Source: Pseudomonadota bacterium
GTDB taxonomy: Bacteria; Pseudomonadota; Alphaproteobacteria; Acetobacterales; Acetobacteraceae
Length of the DNA: 64,000 nucleotides
Assembly: GCA_021847995.1 (NCBI GenBank)
Contig: JAJZNE010000115.1
Location: 1 to 64,000, forward strand
Direction of reading: 5' to 3'
The stretch's first letter is position 1. The number at the start of each line of letters is the position of its first letter. Positions 60,637 to 64,000 of this stretch are shown one piece after another. The position numbers were made by a program, and so were the translations under genes. The notes under the pieces were generated by a model. It did no database searches. It saw only the letters and a list, made by a program, of their open reading frames with translations, and was not told the DNA's origin.

Positions 60637-61228
60637 GGTGGTCCGGTCCTTTCACCGCACCGCCGGCCATTTCCGGGCCCAGCATCATCCGGCGCAACGC
60701 CCGCAACCCGCGATGGGTCGCGACCTTGAGGGCCGCGACAGTCATGCCGCTGGTCGCCGACGCCTCCTCCAGCGACAGTTCGGCGAGCTTGGTCAGCTCG
60801 ATCGCCCGGCGCTGTCCGGACGGCAGGCGAGCGATCGCCGCCCGCAGGGAAGCGGCCTCCAGCCCGGCGTCCGGAGTCGTATTCGTCATCAGTGCGCCGG
60901 TGGTTTCAGGGATGGTGTCGATTGGGGTCTCGCGGGCGCCGGCGCGGCGGTACCGGCGCATCGCATCGCCGCCGCGGAAGCGCATGATGCCGAGCAGGAA
61001 CGGCACGAACGGCCGGGCGGGATCATAAAGTCGGCGCGCCGCATGGAGCGCGAGCAGGGTTTCCTGCACCGCATCCTCGATCGCCGCGCCATCCGCCTGC
61101 GGCCAGCGCGCGCGGGCGGCGCGGCGCAGGATCGGCAGCACGGCGGTCAGCAACTGCCCGTAGCGCAGCCGGTCGCCCTGCTGCGCCGCCACCATCCACT
61201 CACGCAAGCGGGGGTCTTCGGCCGTCAT
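60623..61228 (-). CDS. ECF sigma factor (SigF-like)
   Basis: A 201-residue ECF sigma factor. Region 2 is about 25-95 (DAVQETLLALHAARRLYDPARPFVPFLLGIMRFRGGD, cited in parts: VQETLLALH, FVPFLLGI) and region 4 about 130-185 (RLPSGQRRAIELTKLAELSLEEAS, then VAALKVATHRGLRALRR). Its pairing with a DUF1109 anti-sigma and a bufferin operon matches the SigF-NrsF group. The ATG before TAEDPRLREW was used; the frame upstream lies in the intergenic repeat. Confidence 0.93.
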   Translation of the reverse strand: MTAEDPRLREWMVAAQQGDRLRYGQLLTAVLPILRRAARARWPQADGAAIEDAVQETLLALHAARRLYDPARPFVPFLLGIMRFRGGDAMRRYRRAGARETPIDTIPETTGALMTNTTPDAGLEAASLRAAIARLPSGQRRAIELTKLAELSLEEASATSGMTVAALKVATHRGLRALRRMMLGPEMAGGAVKGPDHHDAP

Positions 61229-61292
61229 GGCTCCGGTTTCCGGTCGCTGCCTTATAGCTTCGGCTCCGGCCGGTGCGAAGATGCGGGAGGTC

Positions 61293-61444
61293 TCATACCA
61301 GCCGCCCTTTGAGTTGACCCATCTGCGATGGGTCAACGGCGGCCGGTATGATTCATATTTCGCGCGCCGCCGCCCACCAACCCGGCGCGCATACCAAGCG
61401 CCGTAAAGGCCGGAAGAATCGGCCTTTAGGGCGCCTGGTATCAG
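61293..61444. repeat. Hairpin-bearing intergenic repeat, copy 2
   Basis: About 150 bp similar to 30119-30268. Left hairpin: TTGACCCATC (61314-61323), loop TGC, GATGGGTCAA (61327-61336), flanked by GCCGCC/GGCGGC and CATACC/GGTATG, which makes a long imperfect stem. The right part is the conserved block. The ends TCATACCAG and CTGGTATCA form near-perfect terminal inverted repeats (8 of 9). The stop codon of the TadE-like gene is in the right end. Confidence 0.72.
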
Positions 61445-61845
61445 TTCTGGACGGTCAGCGTGATCGTGCTTGTGAGGGTGACGTCCGACAGGACGAGCGT
61501 CGGTACCGTCGGCTTCCATGGGAAGCTCGCCGTCACCGTCACGGTGCCGCCGACCTGGTAGCTCGGGCTGAAGGTGACGTTCACCGTGCAGGTGCCGCAA
61601 CTGCCGAGCAGCGGCTGCACTGCATCGCTGAACTGGGCGGTGATGGTGTTCGTGGTCGCCGTGCTGCTGTTGACGATGGCATAGCGTGCCGCAACGGCGA
61701 CGCCGCGGTCGAGCGCATGCTGATCGCCCATCATGCGTCCGACATCCATGAGGCCGACCAGCAGCATCAGCACCAGCGGCAGCACCACGCCGAATTCCAG
61801 CGCCACGCTGCCGTGCCGGTCGCGAATGAGAGGCGGCATGGTCAT
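61441..61845 (-). CDS. TadE-like pilus assembly protein
   Basis: A 134-residue protein with the TadE start RDRHGSVALEFGVVLPLVLMLLVGLMDVGR: a short cytoplasmic head, Gly-Ser-x-Ala-hh-E cleavage-like site, and a membrane helix, then a periplasmic domain with one CGTC pair that could form a disulfide. It belongs to minor pseudopilins of Tad/Flp systems. It overlaps the upstream TadE-like gene (ATGA). Its last codon falls in the intergenic repeat. Confidence 0.85.
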   Translation of the reverse strand: MTMPPLIRDRHGSVALEFGVVLPLVLMLLVGLMDVGRMMGDQHALDRGVAVAARYAIVNSSTATTNTITAQFSDAVQPLLGSCGTCTVNVTFSPSYQVGGTVTVTASFPWKPTVPTLVLSDVTLTSTITLTVQN

Positions 61846-62312
61846 TGCAGCCGCGCCGTCGCACTGCTGGAGATGGTGTACGGCGAGGCGACGCCGGGCA
61901 GCGGCATCGGCAGCGTGAACACGGCACTGACCGAGACGGTGACGAACTCCGTCAGGACATCGCCCGAGGAGCAGGTGGTGCTGCAACTGACCGCGCTCGC
62001 GCTGCCGCGGTCCCAGCTGGACGAACTGGGCAGACAGTAGCAGGCGGTGCTGGCGGTGACGGTAGGGGCGGGCAGGGCGGTGCCGTAGGCGGCGGTGGCG
62101 GCGCTTTCCATGCCGCTCGCGCTCGGGCCGGTGCCGAAGGCATAGAGCAGCGCGGCCTGCTCGGCCCGCGACGCGGCGGCCCAGCCGGCCAGAATCAGGC
62201 CGAAATCCGCGGCGCCGCCGAGCATCGGCACCAGCAGCAGTCCGCCGACCAGTGCCGTCTCCATCGCCGCGACGCCGCGCCGGTCGCGCAGCAGGGAGGA
62301 ACCGCGGATCAT
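61842..62312 (-). CDS. TadE/TadG-like protein
   Basis: A 156-residue protein with an N-terminal RDRRGVAAMETALVGGLLLVPMLGGAADFG segment of the TadE type (charged head, Glu in the helix). The periplasmic part contains Cys-rich CYCLPSSSSW and SCSTTCSSG with four Cys. It is coupled at both ends by 4-bp overlaps (ATGA). Probable membrane-anchored component of a Tad-like apparatus; no Tad ATPase or secretin genes are in the window. Confidence 0.82.
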   Translation of the reverse strand: MIRGSSLLRDRRGVAAMETALVGGLLLVPMLGGAADFGLILAGWAAASRAEQAALLYAFGTGPSASGMESAATAAYGTALPAPTVTASTACYCLPSSSSWDRGSASAVSCSTTCSSGDVLTEFVTVSVSAVFTLPMPLPGVASPYTISSSATARLQ

Positions 62313-63637
62313 TGCATCAGCACCACCTTGCTGCTGCCGCTGTTCGACGAGCCGGCCGAGGCGGCCGAGATGCCGGCGGAGCCGGCGACTTCGATCGTGT
62401 CGGCGATCACGCTCATGCTGTCGCCGGGAGCGGCATCCAGATGGGCATTGTTGCTCAGGTTGAGCGCACCGCAGGGCATGTAGATCGAGCCGGACACGTT
62501 CAGTGTCGATCCGCCGGCGAAGGGATCGTAGATCGTGCTGGCCGGGTTCCCTCCTGAGCCGCAGGTCTGCCAGACGAGCATCCCCGCGGTGGGGCCGCTG
62601 GTCGGCGCCGACATCTGCGTCGGGGTGTTGGAGTAGTTGGTCCAGTTGAACGACCCCGGCGATGAGCCGGTGAGCACGAACGTCACGCCGCTGGCCTGGG
62701 TGATCGTGGCATTGTTGAAGACCAGACTGCCGTTGACCACGTAGTAGATCCCCGGTGAGAACACATCCGTGCTGCCGTTGCCGCCGATCGTGGTGTTGCC
62801 GCAAAAGACGGTGCCGCCGGAGAATTGATAGGGGGTGCTTTTCCAGGCGGTGAAACTGGTCCCCGACGGATAGCTGCAACTTCCCGGTGAGGGCGCTGTC
62901 TTGCCCGAATAGGGATCGGATTGGGGCGCTGCGTTGCTGGTCGGATTGCTTGGGGAAAGAGTGTTGCTGCCGCTGTTCGACTGATTGACCGATCCGACGG
63001 CACCGATGCTGGGGCCGCTGATGGTTCCGCTGTTGAGGTAGATGGCGCCGCCCGAACTCTGACCGGAGACGCTGGCCGTCGAATTGGAGAAGATTCCGCA
63101 TCCGCTGGTGACGATGCTGCCCATGTTGTTGACCCAGATCGCGTTGGACGCGGACGGGCTGAGCGCCAGCACGCAGGGGCCGCTCGGCTTGGTGCCGGCG
63201 GTTGCGGTCGCCTTCAGGGTCGGGGCGGCGAGGCTAAGGGCGGCGGCGAGGAAGCCGTCGGCGGTGGCGCTCAGAGTGACCGTGACCGTCGAGCCACTGG
63301 TGCTGACTGTGACCGGGGTCATGAGTTTGCCGATCACGGCACTGCTGCTTGCGTCCTTCGCCGCCTGCAAGGCGGCGTCCTGCAGGTCGGACGTGCTCGG
63401 GCTGTTCGGCAGCAGCAGGGCAGCGCCATAGGCGGCGGCGTCTGCGGCGACCTGAAGGCGCTGCTGCTCCACGTAATAGAATCCGGCATCGACGGCGAGT
63501 GCGGCGGCACCGAACACCGCCGGCAGGGCGAGTGCGATCAGCGGCGCGATCGCCCCGCGCCGGTCGCGCCGCAGCCGCCGCGCCCGCGCCGCGAGCGTTG
63601 CACGAAAGATATGTAAATGATGCCGGATAGTATTCAT
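62309..63637 (-). CDS. TadG-like membrane-anchored surface protein
   Basis: A 442-residue protein. The Tad N-terminal motif is RRDRRGAIAPLIALALPAVFG (about 25-45) with AVDAGFYYVEQQRLQVAADAAA after it, as in TadG/von Willebrand-type Tad proteins. The rest (about 150-442) is Ser/Gly/Thr/Asn-rich, beta-like, with repeated SGS, GNGSTDVF and TYDPF-like motifs, and resembles polymorphic secreted regions. ATG at 63637 preferred to GTG at 63640. It starts the three-gene operon. GC content falls in this gene. Confidence 0.8.
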   Translation of the reverse strand: MNTIRHHLHIFRATLAARARRLRRDRRGAIAPLIALALPAVFGAAALAVDAGFYYVEQQRLQVAADAAAYGAALLLPNSPSTSDLQDAALQAAKDASSSAVIGKLMTPVTVSTSGSTVTVTLSATADGFLAAALSLAAPTLKATATAGTKPSGPCVLALSPSASNAIWVNNMGSIVTSGCGIFSNSTASVSGQSSGGAIYLNSGTISGPSIGAVGSVNQSNSGSNTLSPSNPTSNAAPQSDPYSGKTAPSPGSCSYPSGTSFTAWKSTPYQFSGGTVFCGNTTIGGNGSTDVFSPGIYYVVNGSLVFNNATITQASGVTFVLTGSSPGSFNWTNYSNTPTQMSAPTSGPTAGMLVWQTCGSGGNPASTIYDPFAGGSTLNVSGSIYMPCGALNLSNNAHLDAAPGDSMSVIADTIEVAGSAGISAASAGSSNSGSSKVVLMQ

Positions 63638-64000
63638 CACCCGTGTCTGGTTTGGTGCTGTTCCAGTCCGTTGCAGCGGCAGCAGCCCACCGGCAGCCGT
63701 ATAGATACTATCGAAACGGTTTGCAAGTCCCCTGATCCTGCGACATGGCTGATGATGTCTGCGGAATTGTGGTGCTGTCGCGGCAGCGGAGGGAATGGAA
63801 CGGCGGACACCAGCCTCCCGCGGACCGGCGGGACGATCGTTATGAAAAATTATTAATCTCGTACAAGTCGTATCGTATGCGAACAGTCACAATAAAATCT
63901 GCAGCGGCGGGTAGATTTTAGGCAGTCCTTAATTCAACTCCTCTTGCAAAGTGTCTGGGTTGCGGCTTATCTTGCGTCCGGCTGCGGAAGGTTCTTCGAT
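63638..64000. other. Non-coding region upstream of TadG operon
   Basis: A 363-bp stretch with lower GC than the rest of the window. It contains TTACACATTT-like and TAATCTCGTACAAG-like AT-rich parts but no open frame with coding character, no tRNA and no convincing hairpin terminator. It probably holds the promoter of the TadG operon; I cannot identify its position. Confidence 0.5.

Noticed and set aside
63617-63856. 79-codon plus-strand frame in the terminal non-coding region
   Set aside because: No ribosome-binding site, no domain and base composition unlike coding DNA in this window.
1-64000. CRISPR arrays, insertion sequences, prophage genes, rRNA
   Set aside because: No regularly spaced repeats, transposase, integrase or phage structural motifs, and no rRNA signature were seen. 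tRNA genes cannot be fully excluded by eye.

Overview
The window is very GC-rich, densely coded chromosomal DNA. It has no rRNA, CRISPR array, insertion sequence or prophage that I can recognise, and I found no tRNA by eye. The gene content fits a phototrophic alphaproteobacterium, most likely of the Acetobacteraceae (Rhodospirillales). Pointers are oxygen-independent bacteriochlorophyll genes (bchE and a bchJ-like gene), a zinc metalloprotease fused to a Hint domain, a lineage-type hypothetical protein at 50.5-51.2 kb, and extensive sugar and organic-acid uptake. The genus cannot be fixed from the sequence alone.

Layout. 0-6.2 kb: the 3' end of groEL, two tandem cold-shock genes, a multidomain glycosyltransferase and glucokinase. 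6.2-12.8 kb: pyrE, an NDP-forming acyl-CoA synthetase, an amidase, Ada and an amidohydrolase. 12.9-23.1 kb: a catabolic cluster with an RbsABC-like importer divergent from a citE-like lyase, a class III CoA-transferase, a GntR regulator, a cysteine hydrolase and a PuuE-like deacetylase, then a TMADH-like flavoenzyme. 23.3-28.4 kb: a zinc-ribbon protein and a signalling block (hybrid histidine kinase, FIST sensor, degenerate kinase). 28.4-37.7 kb: a desaturase, a GH51 arabinofuranosidase with its ABC importer and GntR regulator, a GT87-like membrane protein and a sulfotransferase. 37.8-44.5 kb: pdxJ, a 2OG-Fe dioxygenase, pdxA, a formamidase and small enzymes. 44.5-51.2 kb: a DNA ligase/exonuclease pair, a PheC-like protein, the metalloprotease-Hint fusion and TPR and hypothetical proteins. 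51.4-57.3 kb: phosphoketolase, a YedK-type protein, then bchE-bchJ. 57.4-61.2 kb: an ECF sigma/NrsF/bufferin operon. 61.4-63.6 kb: a TadE/TadG-like operon.

The most interesting elements are these. (1) A complete bufferin-type, probably copper-responsive RiPP operon (sigma factor, anti-sigma, DUF2282 precursor, DUF692 oxidase, DUF2063 partner, DoxX protein), with an internal ECF-type promoter and an unusual Met-rich precursor. (2) A FIST sensor translationally coupled to a kinase that has lost its phosphoacceptor histidine and its ATP-binding boxes, next to an intact hybrid kinase. (3) A perfect 18-bp palindrome that holds the -10 elements of two divergent promoters in the catabolic cluster. 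(4) An FNR/FixK-like box before bchE. (5) Two copies of a roughly 150-bp hairpin-bearing repeat, each abutting a stop codon. All functional statements rest on reading motifs and context; no search was run.
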